Origin: JBAXXL01 sp037127915
GTDB lineage: Bacteria > Bacteroidota > Ignavibacteria > Kapaibacteriales > UBA2268
Direction of reading: 5' to 3'
Length of the DNA: 64,000 nucleotides
NCBI GenBank assembly: GCA_037127915.1
Contig: JBAXXL010000021.1
Location: forward strand, 1-64,000
Shown here: positions 41,646 to 51,301 of the stretch, in pieces
Position numbering within the stretch: the stretch's first letter is position 1
Layout of the letters: every line of letters begins with the position of its first letter
Position numbers and translations under genes: made by a program
Notes under the pieces: model-generated
What the model was told of the DNA's origin: nothing
Seen by the model: only the letters and a program-made list of their open reading frames with translations
Databases searched by the model: none

Positions 41646-42397
41646 AACCCTTAGTAACTAAGTCAATAATACCAAATTTTTTCACAATCGGTAATCTTGT
41701 TTCTGGGTTTACTGCTATTATTCAAATCAGCCGCGGCGAGTTTGTCAATGCCGCTTTATTTATTTTAGCGGCGATGCTTTTCGATGCGTTGGACGGAATG
41801 ATGGCGCGATTGGTCAAAGCTACCAGTGAATTGGGAATGCAATTGGATTCGCTGAGCGATATGGTTTCTTTCGGAATAGCCCCATCGTATATGCTTTATG
41901 AAGCCTTTTTCTTTCAATATGGATTTTTTGGGATTATTTTCTCATCGCTACCAGCAATTTGCGGAGCTATGCGCTTGGCAAAATATAATATCACATCGAG
42001 CGCGAACGAAGACAAAACATATTTCACCGGTTTTCCAATTCCATCAGCAGCAATCACATTAGTATCTTATATTGTGTTTGTATTTGATAAAAATATATTA
42101 CCTCCTGAGTTTGAAAAAAATCTGATTTTTTATCTAGTACCTTTAGTTTCTTATGCTATGGTTGGAAGGATGCGATTTGAAAATGCACCAAGACCCAATC
42201 TGAAGGACTTAAAAAAACGCTGGTTCTTTGCTTCAATGTTTGTATTAGCAATTGTGGTTGCTTCTATTACAGCCGGCAAAGCCATATTTTTCATTATGAT
42301 GCTTTATTTATTAATAGGGATATTCAGGTGGCTGATTAATCTTATTAATAAAGACCGTTTAATCGAGGAAATAGTTGATGATGAGGATATTGATTAA
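41642..42397 (+). CDS. pssA: CDP-diacylglycerol-serine O-phosphatidyltransferase
   Basis: 251 residues with about seven membrane helices. The CDP-alcohol phosphotransferase signature is complete: DALDGMMARLVKATSELGMQLDSLSDM (in parts: DGMMAR, then G..L.S..D). IPNFFTIGNLVSGF at the start is typical of PssA. It condenses CDP-diacylglycerol with serine; the product feeds the overlapping psd gene. The acidic C-terminus (EEIVDDEDID) overlaps the next gene by 20 bases. Confidence 0.94.
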   Translation: MKPLVTKSIIPNFFTIGNLVSGFTAIIQISRGEFVNAALFILAAMLFDALDGMMARLVKATSELGMQLDSLSDMVSFGIAPSYMLYEAFFFQYGFFGIIFSSLPAICGAMRLAKYNITSSANEDKTYFTGFPIPSAAITLVSYIVFVFDKNILPPEFEKNLIFYLVPLVSYAMVGRMRFENAPRPNLKDLKKRWFFASMFVLAIVVASITAGKAIFFIMMLYLLIGIFRWLINLINKDRLIEEIVDDEDID

Positions 42398-43763
42398 TAT
42401 TTTGATTATAGTTTTAATTTTTATGACATCGGCAATTGGCCATGAAATAAAAGAGAAAAACTATAATTCGATTAAAACAATTTTGCTTCAAGATTCAACT
42501 AGAATAATAAGCTCTGATACTATAGATATATATCCCAAAGACGATAATCACGATACACTGATTCCAAAAAGAAACAGAATTTGGTGGTATTCTGAACTTA
42601 AAAACATACCAACCGATAAACAAACAGTGATTAACATAAACGGCGATGGCTGGCGGGGTGGAAAATATGTGGTTCCTGTTTATAGCTATGACAATGAATT
42701 ATGGTATAGATTTCAAGATAGCGAAATTGTAGATAAAAAAGGAGCAGATGCTCTTTGGAATTATTCATTGAAAAAACAGTTCGATCTCCCGAATGTGAAT
42801 ATAGCACGAACTTATCCTTATTTTCCTGATAGAATTGAAAAATTACTTACCAAGAATAAAAGAAATATATATTTAAAGCATGAAATAATTGGTAGATCAC
42901 CACTGGGTTATCCCATTTATATGCTGATTATTACTGATAATACCGTTCCTGAGTACAAAAAAAAACGTATATGGATTCAAGCGCGCACACATTCCGGAGA
43001 AACTCAATCGTCGTTTGTATTGGAAGGTATAATAAAGTATCTTTTAAGCCCGGAGAATTACAAAAACAAAGTAATAGATTTGAAGGAAGTTATATTTAAT
43101 ATCATTCCTATTGTAAATGTTGATGGAATAGCGGTTGGTAATTCACGTTTTAATTCCAACGGGAAAGATTTGGAGCGGCAATGGTTAAAGCAAAAGGATA
43201 ATCCGTATGAATTAGAAGATTCGGTTTCTCAAGAAGTACAGCTACTTCGCTCTACTATGATAAGATTGTCAAAATCTCCGGCGGAATTTATTTTGGCTCT
43301 TAATATACACGGGAAAAATGCTTTTGAAGGTGAGTCACCTTTTCTATATACTAATTTTAAAAAATCCCTGAAGGAACATGGTACGGAAGGCGACACAATT
43401 TATAGGAATCAATTACTGCTTGCTAAATGTTTTACTGATTTTAATAATGGAGATTCAATTACAGTACAGATTGGCTACACTCCTTCGCAACCAATGCAGG
43501 AAAAACCTTTTCCCGAGAGCTGGTGGTGGGCGAATTTCCATTCTCAGGTTACGGCGGCAACGATAGAAATTACAGAATCTCGGAAATATCCGACAAAAGA
43601 CAGAACAGATATTAAAGGTTATCTCGATTTCGGTGCGGCAATGGCAAAAGGTTTATTCAAGTTTTATCAACTTGATGAAGCTCAAAAAGCAGAAACATTG
43701 CATCAGCCTCCTTTTTCTAATGAAGAATTGGAAAAGTTCTATAATAAAAATCCTTGGGAATAA
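42378..43763 (+). CDS. Exported M14 zinc carboxypeptidase
   Basis: 461 residues from ATG 42378, with GAGG twelve bases upstream. An N-terminal hydrophobic signal (about 6-20) is followed by a beta-rich prodomain-like region with W-rich segments, then the M14 catalytic domain: ARTHSGETQSS (zinc His and Glu, about 205), NVDGIAVGNSRFNSNGKDLERQW (substrate-binding Asn-Arg-type motif), LNIHGKNAF (zinc His) and IEITESRKYP (catalytic Glu). The arrangement is nearest to the cytosolic-carboxypeptidase/AGBL branch, but here exported. Substrate unknown. Its overlap with pssA indicates co-transcription with phospholipid genes. Confidence 0.85.
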   Translation: MMRILINILIIVLIFMTSAIGHEIKEKNYNSIKTILLQDSTRIISSDTIDIYPKDDNHDTLIPKRNRIWWYSELKNIPTDKQTVININGDGWRGGKYVVPVYSYDNELWYRFQDSEIVDKKGADALWNYSLKKQFDLPNVNIARTYPYFPDRIEKLLTKNKRNIYLKHEIIGRSPLGYPIYMLIITDNTVPEYKKKRIWIQARTHSGETQSSFVLEGIIKYLLSPENYKNKVIDLKEVIFNIIPIVNVDGIAVGNSRFNSNGKDLERQWLKQKDNPYELEDSVSQEVQLLRSTMIRLSKSPAEFILALNIHGKNAFEGESPFLYTNFKKSLKEHGTEGDTIYRNQLLLAKCFTDFNNGDSITVQIGYTPSQPMQEKPFPESWWWANFHSQVTAATIEITESRKYPTKDRTDIKGYLDFGAAMAKGLFKFYQLDEAQKAETLHQPPFSNEELEKFYNKNPWE

Positions 43764-44042
43764 CGATTAAAACCGCTCATAATTATTAAAACATTCCATA
43801 ACCCTTCAATAATTAATTGTATTATGTAAACCAAAATCAAAACACTGTACATAAATTTGTACACTTTGTACAGTATTTCAATAAATATTCCAATTATTTT
43901 CAATAAAAGTGAAAATAAATTATTTTCTTTCAATTATCTTTAGAATTATTGTTTTGATATTGTTAATTTTGTATTAATAATAATTTATTTGAAATGGCAA
44001 AATACTTTAGATGTTTTTTGAATTATATTTGGAGAATTTATT

Positions 44043-45131
44043 ATGAGAAGATTGTTAGTTGCTTTAGTAGCAATATTTTTGGTTCTTTCGGCAAAGGTAA
44101 TCACTGAAGATGAGATTGTTTATTTCCCCGACCCTTATTTTAAAGATGTTTTAGTTAATATGGAACATTATCAACAACCCCTTATTGATTTAAATAGGGA
44201 TGGAGAAATACAATATTCCGAAGCCGAAGCTTACGCTGGTACACTATGGCTTACATTTCGAAAAGACAGCATCACGGATTTAACAGGGATAAAATCATTT
44301 ATAAATGCTAAACGTCTATGGTTGGATAATTGCCTTGGCATTAAATCATTAGACTTATCGGGTATGGTCAATTTGCTGGAAGTACGAGTTATAAATAATC
44401 CCAAACTATCGACCATGAATGTTTCAGGATGCATCAGTTTAAAAGAGCTTGACTTTAGCAATAATAAAATAAATGATTTGATAATCACTAACTGTAAGAG
44501 TTTGAACGCTATCTGGCCATATAAAAATTCATTAATAGAAATAAATTTGAATGATTGCCCTCAAATTCAATATTTATTTGCAGGATATAATAAACTTACG
44601 AATATAGATGTATCACAAGCAACAGATTTGAGAAGATTACAGATACAGGAAAATATTCTAACAATTATAGATGTCTCTTGTTTAACTAAGCTCGACAAAC
44701 TGTGGGTTAGTGACAATAAATTGACTAATCTAAATATAAGGAATAATAACAATAAACTCCTAACATCTTTTCAAGCCACAAATAATCCTGATTTAAAATG
44801 TATAACTGTTGATGATCCTGCTTGGTCAAAAGAAAATTGGAAAGCTGTTGACGAATGGACAGGATTTTCAGAAGATTGTTCTACAAGTATAAATAATAAT
44901 CAGCAAAACTCATTTAAGGTTTATCCCAATCCTGCTAATAATACAGTTATAATTGACAGAGTGGATTTAGAATCGGCAGATTTAAGAATATTGGATATTA
45001 CAGGAAGAATATATGTAGGCTATACAATTCCTTTCGGCGAAGCACAAACTAAACTTGATGTTTCAATGCTTCCCGCTGGGAAATATATTTTAGAAATAAA
45101 TAATGTAATTAAATCTTTAATAATTGACTAG
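44043..45131 (+). CDS. Leucine-rich-repeat protein with T9SS sorting domain
   Basis: 362 residues. Signal peptide about 1-20, then an EF-hand-like DLNRDGEIQYSEAEA (about 49-63), followed by about eight irregular LRRs of the form L-x-x-L-x-x-N/C-x-x (e.g. SLKELDFSNNKINDLIITNC, KLDKLWVSDNKLTNLNI), as in internalin-like secreted proteins of the phylum. The sorting domain opens KVYPNPANNTVIID near 290 and ends LPAGKYILEINN. A GGAG RBS precedes the ATG. A TAATTTTG -7 box lies at 43964-43971. It is nine bases before the protease-like gene and likely co-transcribed. Confidence 0.82.
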   Translation: MRRLLVALVAIFLVLSAKVITEDEIVYFPDPYFKDVLVNMEHYQQPLIDLNRDGEIQYSEAEAYAGTLWLTFRKDSITDLTGIKSFINAKRLWLDNCLGIKSLDLSGMVNLLEVRVINNPKLSTMNVSGCISLKELDFSNNKINDLIITNCKSLNAIWPYKNSLIEINLNDCPQIQYLFAGYNKLTNIDVSQATDLRRLQIQENILTIIDVSCLTKLDKLWVSDNKLTNLNIRNNNNKLLTSFQATNNPDLKCITVDDPAWSKENWKAVDEWTGFSEDCSTSINNNQQNSFKVYPNPANNTVIIDRVDLESADLRILDITGRIYVGYTIPFGEAQTKLDVSMLPAGKYILEINNVIKSLIID

Positions 45132-45140
45132 GGAGTGATT

Positions 45141-48100
45141 ATGAAAAAGTTATGTTTCGTATTGGTATTATTTGTTACAATATTTTCACAAATAAATGCT
45201 CAGATTTTCTATAATATTGAAATGCCACCTTCGCATCAAAATGCAGGGTTAATAGATATCAATGACTTGCCTTCTATTAATTATAATGTTGATTATAAAG
45301 GCAATTTCTTCCGTGCTAATTTATCAACCAACGTAAAAGATTATCTGAAGATTGAAAAAATTGGAGATAAAAATATTGCGCGCGTAAAATTCAGTATTAC
45401 TGCTCTATCATTAGGAGAAATGACATTGCGATTTAGTAATGTCAGATTTAATAACGGTGCGCACTGCTATGTTTATACAAGCGATTATGAGATAGTAGCA
45501 GGACCGGTATATGAAAAATCCATCTCAAATGTTCTCAATATTGTAAAAATTCCTGCAAACGAACTGATATTGGAAATCGTTTTTAATAGCGTAAATGATG
45601 TTGATTTAATACTTAATACAATATCATATCAATCAATTATTGATGTTTCTAAAAAAAAGGGCAATTCTCTGCAAGAAGCAATACCGGATTCTATATGGGA
45701 CTGTAGCAACTGTAATTATGGAGATAAAAATTTCGTTGATAATGTAGGTGATTCTTATAATCTCTATGGTGCTTCTCTTCTTGGAGCAGGTGATAGTTGT
45801 GAATTATTCTATCATAGCCGATTGCATTCTGTTGTTGATACAAAGTTAAACGCCGGCAGAGCCTCCTGTATCATTATGGAACCGCCTCATGATAATATAG
45901 ATTATTATGGCGCATATCCCGGCACATTAATGAATTTTCCCGGAACTAATTGTAAAGGGATAATTTTTTCTGCATATCATCATGGATTTATTCAGAATAT
46001 TTGTTATTATACAATTCAGCTTAATAATGGAAATATATTACCATCTCAACAATTTATCCTAGATAATACTTTAATTCGTTTTAATTGGCACCACAAATAC
46101 GGTAAACCTTGGCATTTGGCTGATAAGTGCCTAAATCCGACTACAAACGACTTTCAACTTTGGCGCAAAACAATAGATTTTGACGAAGTTATAGATTATT
46201 GCGGGATTCGCGGTGTAGCTTATGCAGAGCATGAAGAGGATGCTGATTTTGCGATACTTAAAATGGAACAAACTCCTTTTTATAAAGAATTACATTTAGG
46301 ATGGACTAGCCAATTAGATTTTGAATATTTACCCCCAGCTTTAGGGAATAAAAGATTAGTATATCCAAATGTTTTTTCTATATTAGGTCGTCATGCGGCT
46401 ACTCCAACGTATGTTTATACTAGTACGGAAGGTGAAATATTAAATTACACCAATATTCATGATGATGAGCGATATACCAAAGGATTAAGACTCCGCGTCA
46501 TTCCTTTTGATGAACCACAAATGAGTTCTACTTATCCAGGTGGTTGGAGCGGTTCTCAAATAGTAAAAACTGATTATACTGATTCATCGCAAGTTATCGG
46601 ATTAGGACTAATTATGCAGGGTGGTGGCTCCGTTATGGAAGGTGCCAATTACAATTACTTGTTTAATTATCGCAATTGTGAAATCATTGATCCGGATTTA
46701 CCAAATGTTTCTCTAGATACAGCTGATAAAACGCTTTATACCAAATATTTAGATCAATTCGAATCAGATATAACTGTATTTCATCATTTTGGTGCTGATT
46801 ATTGGATGTACTCAGTTGAAAACCGAGAGAAGTGTCCGAGTACAATACCCTCAGAAACTGATACTTGCGAGTTTGATTTTTCTGATTACATTAATGTAGA
46901 ATATAAAGATGGTAAAATGATATTTACAATTAATATTGCCGGGATAAGTTCAAGTCTTTTTCCTGGTAATCAATATCCTAAAGGTATTCGTATATATCGT
47001 GCATCCGGTGATCAACAAACATTCTTCTTTGATACTTTTGCAGATGATATAGATATTGGTCCCACTATAGAATTTACAATAAATAAATGTGACTTGTTTT
47101 ATTACCAAATGATGGGAGACAATCCAATCCAATTAGGATTTGATTTTTATGATTCGGAAGGAAAAATCCTTAAAGCTCCCGGTTGTAATATGACATATAG
47201 TTATCCTTTTCCCAATGTAAATCCTTGTGAACAGATAAGTATAACGACCAAAAGAGATACGCTTGCCCTGCCATCCTGCTGTTCTTACGAAATTGAAATT
47301 CAATTAAATGCTTGTGATGATTATAGTAACATCCTTCGTTTGATGTTAGAACGTATGTCTGTAGTAAACCTGACCAATAACAATACGACTGCTCTTAATA
47401 TACAAAACGGAATAATTATAGATTATATTGGTGGTAAAATTAATTTCTCTATCAATAATATTTGTGATACAACAAATTTCAGATTAATAGGATTATTTGA
47501 CGGGAATGAAAATTGTGAATCATTCGATTTTACTGTAGATTGTGTTATTCCTGAACCGCCTTGCGACTGCTGTAAAGTATATCATGCCAAATGGAGTGAT
47601 GTAATAGGTTACAGTGGAATTGGCGGCGGTTCTATTATTATTGAGCCTCACCAATTTATAATAAATTTTTCCGGATTGGGAAATAGGAAATATCAAAAAT
47701 ACTGTCCTGATTGTCGATTCCTTTTCGCAGAAGTTTTTTGCCCAAATCCAAATCCGAGTCCATCAGATTCAACTCCTGTTCTCGACGAAACAATGTTAGG
47801 AAATCAATTTGGTTTTTGTGATAGTTATTATGGTTCGTTTGAGGGTTACGATCCTGATACATATTGTTTTTACTTTATTATAAATACAAATGAAGGTATT
47901 TGTTATGATACACTTTGCGTAGATTACGATGGGACATATATCACAAATGTACATGAGTTTCCTATAATTACAATTAAAATTGATTCAAGTAATAATAACA
48001 ATCTGAACTCACTAATATTATCTCCAGGTATTGAATATGAGAAATTCTATATAGTGGATATGAATGGGAAAGTACTGATCGAAAGCGAACCTGCTGACAA

Positions 48101-48194
48101 ACTAGAAATATCAAAATTATCAAAAGGCACGTATAATATATTATACAGGAAGAAAGATAAAGTAATACAATCACAGAAGTTGATAATAGAATAA
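45141..48194 (+). CDS. Secreted trypsin-like (lysyl endopeptidase type) serine protease with T9SS domain
   Basis: 1017 residues from ATG 45141 with GGGAG upstream (an in-frame GTG at 45135 is less likely). Signal peptide ends NAQ. A protease-like region has His in FSAYHHGF (about 279), Asp in HEEDADFAILKME (about 368) and Ser in PGGWSGSQI (Ser about 470), the order and spacing of S1 proteases such as lysyl endopeptidases. The usual TAAHC and GDSGG are modified, so activity is not certain. A long cysteine-rich C-terminal part (CCKVY, DCRF) precedes a sorting domain ending LSKGTYNILYRKKDK. A terminator follows. Confidence 0.7.
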   Translation: MKKLCFVLVLFVTIFSQINAQIFYNIEMPPSHQNAGLIDINDLPSINYNVDYKGNFFRANLSTNVKDYLKIEKIGDKNIARVKFSITALSLGEMTLRFSNVRFNNGAHCYVYTSDYEIVAGPVYEKSISNVLNIVKIPANELILEIVFNSVNDVDLILNTISYQSIIDVSKKKGNSLQEAIPDSIWDCSNCNYGDKNFVDNVGDSYNLYGASLLGAGDSCELFYHSRLHSVVDTKLNAGRASCIIMEPPHDNIDYYGAYPGTLMNFPGTNCKGIIFSAYHHGFIQNICYYTIQLNNGNILPSQQFILDNTLIRFNWHHKYGKPWHLADKCLNPTTNDFQLWRKTIDFDEVIDYCGIRGVAYAEHEEDADFAILKMEQTPFYKELHLGWTSQLDFEYLPPALGNKRLVYPNVFSILGRHAATPTYVYTSTEGEILNYTNIHDDERYTKGLRLRVIPFDEPQMSSTYPGGWSGSQIVKTDYTDSSQVIGLGLIMQGGGSVMEGANYNYLFNYRNCEIIDPDLPNVSLDTADKTLYTKYLDQFESDITVFHHFGADYWMYSVENREKCPSTIPSETDTCEFDFSDYINVEYKDGKMIFTINIAGISSSLFPGNQYPKGIRIYRASGDQQTFFFDTFADDIDIGPTIEFTINKCDLFYYQMMGDNPIQLGFDFYDSEGKILKAPGCNMTYSYPFPNVNPCEQISITTKRDTLALPSCCSYEIEIQLNACDDYSNILRLMLERMSVVNLTNNNTTALNIQNGIIIDYIGGKINFSINNICDTTNFRLIGLFDGNENCESFDFTVDCVIPEPPCDCCKVYHAKWSDVIGYSGIGGGSIIIEPHQFIINFSGLGNRKYQKYCPDCRFLFAEVFCPNPNPSPSDSTPVLDETMLGNQFGFCDSYYGSFEGYDPDTYCFYFIINTNEGICYDTLCVDYDGTYITNVHEFPIITIKIDSSNNNNLNSLILSPGIEYEKFYIVDMNGKVLIESEPADKLEISKLSKGTYNILYRKKDKVIQSQKLIIE

Positions 48195-48205
48195 TAATTA
48201 AAATC

Positions 48206-48231
48206 AGGCGGATTAATCTCCGCCTTTTTTT
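48206..48231 (+). terminator. Terminator after the protease-like gene
   Basis: AGGCGGA (48206-48212), TTAATC loop, TCCGCCT (48219-48225) followed by T-run to 48231: a standard intrinsic terminator eleven bases past the stop. Confidence 0.85.
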
Positions 48232-48336
48232 GGTTTGCATAGAATAAAAAAATCAAATAATTTTTTATTCAACAATATTGCTTTATTTTTGTTGTTGATT
48301 TAAGAAGACAAGTTTTTTATTTACATTACAAAAAAA

Positions 48337-49278
48337 ATGAAATCAGACAGAAGAAAAGAAGTAATCGTCGGTATAGTGAGTTTAGCATCACTCGTGATTT
48401 TAATTTTAGCCTTATTATTTGGCGAGAATGTAATTTCCCAAAAAAATAAATATATAGCGACAATTGAATTTCAAGATGTAGGAGGATTGCAACCCGGAGA
48501 CCCTGTATATTTAAGCGGTGTTAGTATAGGCAAGGTGAAATCCGTTAAATTAACCGGTAGAAAAGTGCTGGTCGAAGTATTTTTGCAGGATATTTCTGAA
48601 TTCAGAAGCGACGTATCGGCTAAAATATCAATGGTATCAATTATGGGTGGTAAGAAGATTGATATTGTTCCGGGCATTAGTTCAAACAAATACAATCCCG
48701 ATAATATAATAATCGGAGCAGAGTCAACCGATTTTACAAGTGTGCTTTCGGATATTTCATCGATGAAAGGCGATATTATCACATCGGTCAAAAGAATAGA
48801 TTCAATTGCTATTAGTGTGAATGATTTGTTGGGTGACCCAGCTTTTATTTCTAATTTGAAGGGAACAGTTAGAAGTGCCAACGCGGTGGTCGGGAAAATT
48901 AATCAATTTACTGATGTGAATCAAGGAAAGCAAATTCTGCAAAATTTAAACGAAGCCTCGAAATCGTTGAATGAAATTGCTTCGGGAAATAAAGCCGACA
49001 TAAATGATATTGTGAAAAAGCTAAGAACAACTTCGGATTACTTATCTGAATTTGCTGTGAATAATCCTGATTTAGGTAAAGATGTAAATTTGATAGTCAA
49101 AGATTTGAAAGCGGTAACCAACCAGCTAAGCAAAAATGAATCTCTTGTTGGAAAATTATTGAACGATAAAGAATTTTCCAATCAATTAGCTTCCACTATA
49201 ACAGAATTGCAAAAAATGATAAAAAACATATCCGAATATGGTATTAATACGAATGTTCGATTAGGAAGCAGGCCGTAA
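48337..49278 (+). CDS. MCE/MlaD family lipid-transport protein
   Basis: 313 residues. One N-terminal transmembrane helix (about 8-28) is followed by a MlaD/MCE domain: IATIEFQDVGGLQPGDPVYLSGVSIGKVKSVKL (about 40-72). A helical C-terminal part with heptad-like residues (SLNEIASGNKADINDIVKKL) would extend into the periplasm. MCE proteins form hexameric channels with an MlaE-type permease and MlaF ATPase; those partners are not next to it here. A TATTTTTG box lies at 48284-48291. Confidence 0.88.
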   Translation: MKSDRRKEVIVGIVSLASLVILILALLFGENVISQKNKYIATIEFQDVGGLQPGDPVYLSGVSIGKVKSVKLTGRKVLVEVFLQDISEFRSDVSAKISMVSIMGGKKIDIVPGISSNKYNPDNIIIGAESTDFTSVLSDISSMKGDIITSVKRIDSIAISVNDLLGDPAFISNLKGTVRSANAVVGKINQFTDVNQGKQILQNLNEASKSLNEIASGNKADINDIVKKLRTTSDYLSEFAVNNPDLGKDVNLIVKDLKAVTNQLSKNESLVGKLLNDKEFSNQLASTITELQKMIKNISEYGINTNVRLGSRP

Positions 49279-49284
49279 AGCACT

Positions 49285-49953
49285 ATGCCAATAAAACCCA
49301 CATATTTGAACGACGAACTTTACGATTATATGCTCGAAAACTTTTCTTGCGATGATGAGTTTTTGCGAAATTTAAAAGTCGAAGCTGCCGCTAACGGTAT
49401 TCCGCCGATTTTTATTACCCCTGAGCAAGGTTTGTTCTTGCAGTTTTTAATAAGGTCGGTAAATGCTAAACACATTTTGGAACTCGGTACATTAGCTGGG
49501 TACTCTGCTTTGGTTATGGCTGAAGCTTTGCCGGAGGATGGGAAAATTATCACAGTTGAAAAGAATGTGGGGTTCGCAGAATTTGCACAGAAGAAATTCA
49601 GTGAATCGGAGTATTCAAGAAAAATTGATATGCGAGTAGAGGATGCTTCCAAATTCCTCGACCATTTCAAACCGAAAGAACCGTTGGATTTTGTTTTTGT
49701 CGATGCAAACAAACCATTTAATAAGATTTATTTGGATAAAATAACGCCTTTACTGAAAGTTGGTGGTATTTATATAACTGATAATGCTTTTGCATTTGGT
49801 CATATTATGGAAACAATACCGGAGCGTAACCCATTGGAAATAAAGTCAATGCGTTCGTTCAATAATTATTTCCGTACTCATCCGTTATACAAAACTTGTT
49901 TAGTTCCTATTGGCGATGGTGCCATAATGGGCGTTAAAATTAAGGAAAATTAG
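49285..49953 (+). CDS. SAM-dependent O-methyltransferase (catechol/caffeoyl-CoA OMT type)
   Basis: 222 residues, the length of the Methyltransf_3 family. ILELGTLAGYSALVMAEALP (motif I, about 66-85), ITVEKNVGFAEFAQKKF (motif II), LDFVFVDANKPF (motif with the metal-binding Asp) and GGIYITDNAF follow in the expected order. It probably transfers methyl to a small hydroxylated substrate; the natural substrate is unknown. It starts six bases after the MCE gene and is followed two bases later by prfB, so the three genes may be one transcript. Confidence 0.88.
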   Translation: MPIKPTYLNDELYDYMLENFSCDDEFLRNLKVEAAANGIPPIFITPEQGLFLQFLIRSVNAKHILELGTLAGYSALVMAEALPEDGKIITVEKNVGFAEFAQKKFSESEYSRKIDMRVEDASKFLDHFKPKEPLDFVFVDANKPFNKIYLDKITPLLKVGGIYITDNAFAFGHIMETIPERNPLEIKSMRSFNNYFRTHPLYKTCLVPIGDGAIMGVKIKEN

Positions 49954-49955
49954 AA

Positions 49956-51054
49956 ATGTTTGAACAGCAAAGAGAAAAAATAAATTTACTTATAACCAGA
50001 AGCGATCAATTACGGAGGTTCCTTTGATATTGATACAAAAGAATCTGAAATAAGTGAATTAACAGAATTAACACAATCTTCCGAATTTTGGAACGACACT
50101 AAACAAGCCCAATCAACTATTCAAGAAATAAACAGCCGCAAAGAATGGGTCAACGATTGGACAAAAGCCAACAACAAAACAAAAGATTTATTAGAACTGC
50201 TAGAAATAGCAAATGAAGATAACGACCTTTCTGCTGAACCGGAATTGAACAGCGAGATTAATTCCGCCGAAGAGCTAATCCGTGATCTGGAAATAAGAAA
50301 TATGCTGAGTGGGGAAGATGATATCCGAGGAGCTATTTTAACAATAAATTCAGGTGCCGGAGGTACAGAAGCAAACGATTGGACTTCAATGCTTTTACGT
50401 TTATATAACCGTTGGGCAGAACGGAAAAATTTCAAAATATCCCTTTTAGAAAGTGTGGATGGAGATGTAACAGGTCTAAAATCGTGCTCTATACAAATAG
50501 ACGGTGCTTATGCATTTGGTTATTTGAAAGGGGAGAGCGGTGTACACCGCTTAGTCCGTATATCGCCATTTGATTCTAATGCTCGTAGGCACACTACTTT
50601 TGCTTCGGTTTATGTATATCCAGTGATGGAAGACGACGTGGCGATAGAAGTAAATCCTGCCGATGTAGAAATGGATACATTCCGGGCATCGAGTGCCGGT
50701 GGACAAAATGTCAATAAAGTTGAAACTGCAGTTCGTTTAAGGCATCTGCCGAGCGGAATAGTTGTCTCATGTCAAACAGAGCGTTCGCAGTTCCAGAACC
50801 GTGAACGTGCGATGAAGATGTTAAAGGCGCGGCTATACCAAAAGAGACGCGAGGAAGAAGACGCTAAAAAAGCAGAGATAGAAGGTAAGAAAATGAAAAT
50901 CGAGTGGGGCAGTCAAATACGCTCTTACGTTTTTCAACCTTATACTATGGTTAATGACCATAGGACCGAAACAAAACGAACAGATATTGCCGCAGTTATG
51001 GACGGTGAAATAGACGATTTCATTACGGCTTTTCTAATTCTTTTTAAAGATTAA
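49956..51054 (+). CDS. prfB: Peptide chain release factor 2 with programmed +1 frameshift
   Basis: Read as join(49956..50024, 50026..51054), 365 residues. The first 23 codons end at an in-frame TGA (50025-50027) preceded by CTT, with an internal Shine-Dalgarno-like ACGGAGG (about 50012-50018) a few bases before. A +1 slip at CTT-TGA gives Leu-Asp and joins the long frame, as in other bacteria where RF2 levels control the shift. RF2 hallmarks: SPF recognition motif in RISPFDSNARRHT and catalytic GGQ in SSAGGQNVNKVET (about 248). It releases peptides at UGA and UAA. The base after UGA is T, not the C of the E. coli site. Confidence 0.95.
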
Positions 51055-51194
51055 TAAACCCAATTGTTTTCCAGAATAAAAACCTTGATTTCTCAAAATG
51101 ACACTGACAATAAAATCTTTGCTTCAAAAAACAATATTATAATAGTTAGGAAGTAAATATCTTTGCTTTAAACGTTAGTTTTAGACAGCACTAA

Positions 51195-51221
51195 TAAAAA
51201 AAGGCAGAAAAAAAATCTGCC
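51195..51221 (-). terminator. Terminator of rsmB
   Basis: GGCAGA (51203-51208) pairs with TCTGCC (51216-51221) and on the minus strand runs into T residues (51196-51202). About 80 bases beyond the stop. Short stem, so moderate certainty. Confidence 0.55.
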
Positions 51222-51301
51222 CCTAAATCACCAAAAAAAATAAATAAATCAACTGATTCTTATCATCATTGTGCAATTTTCTTTACAACTTACACAATTG
51301 T

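Noticed and set aside
50245..51054. prfB as a short gene starting at 50245
   Set aside because: The frame is open upstream to the TGA at 50025 and encodes the RF2 N-terminal helical domain; the frameshift model gives the normal length.
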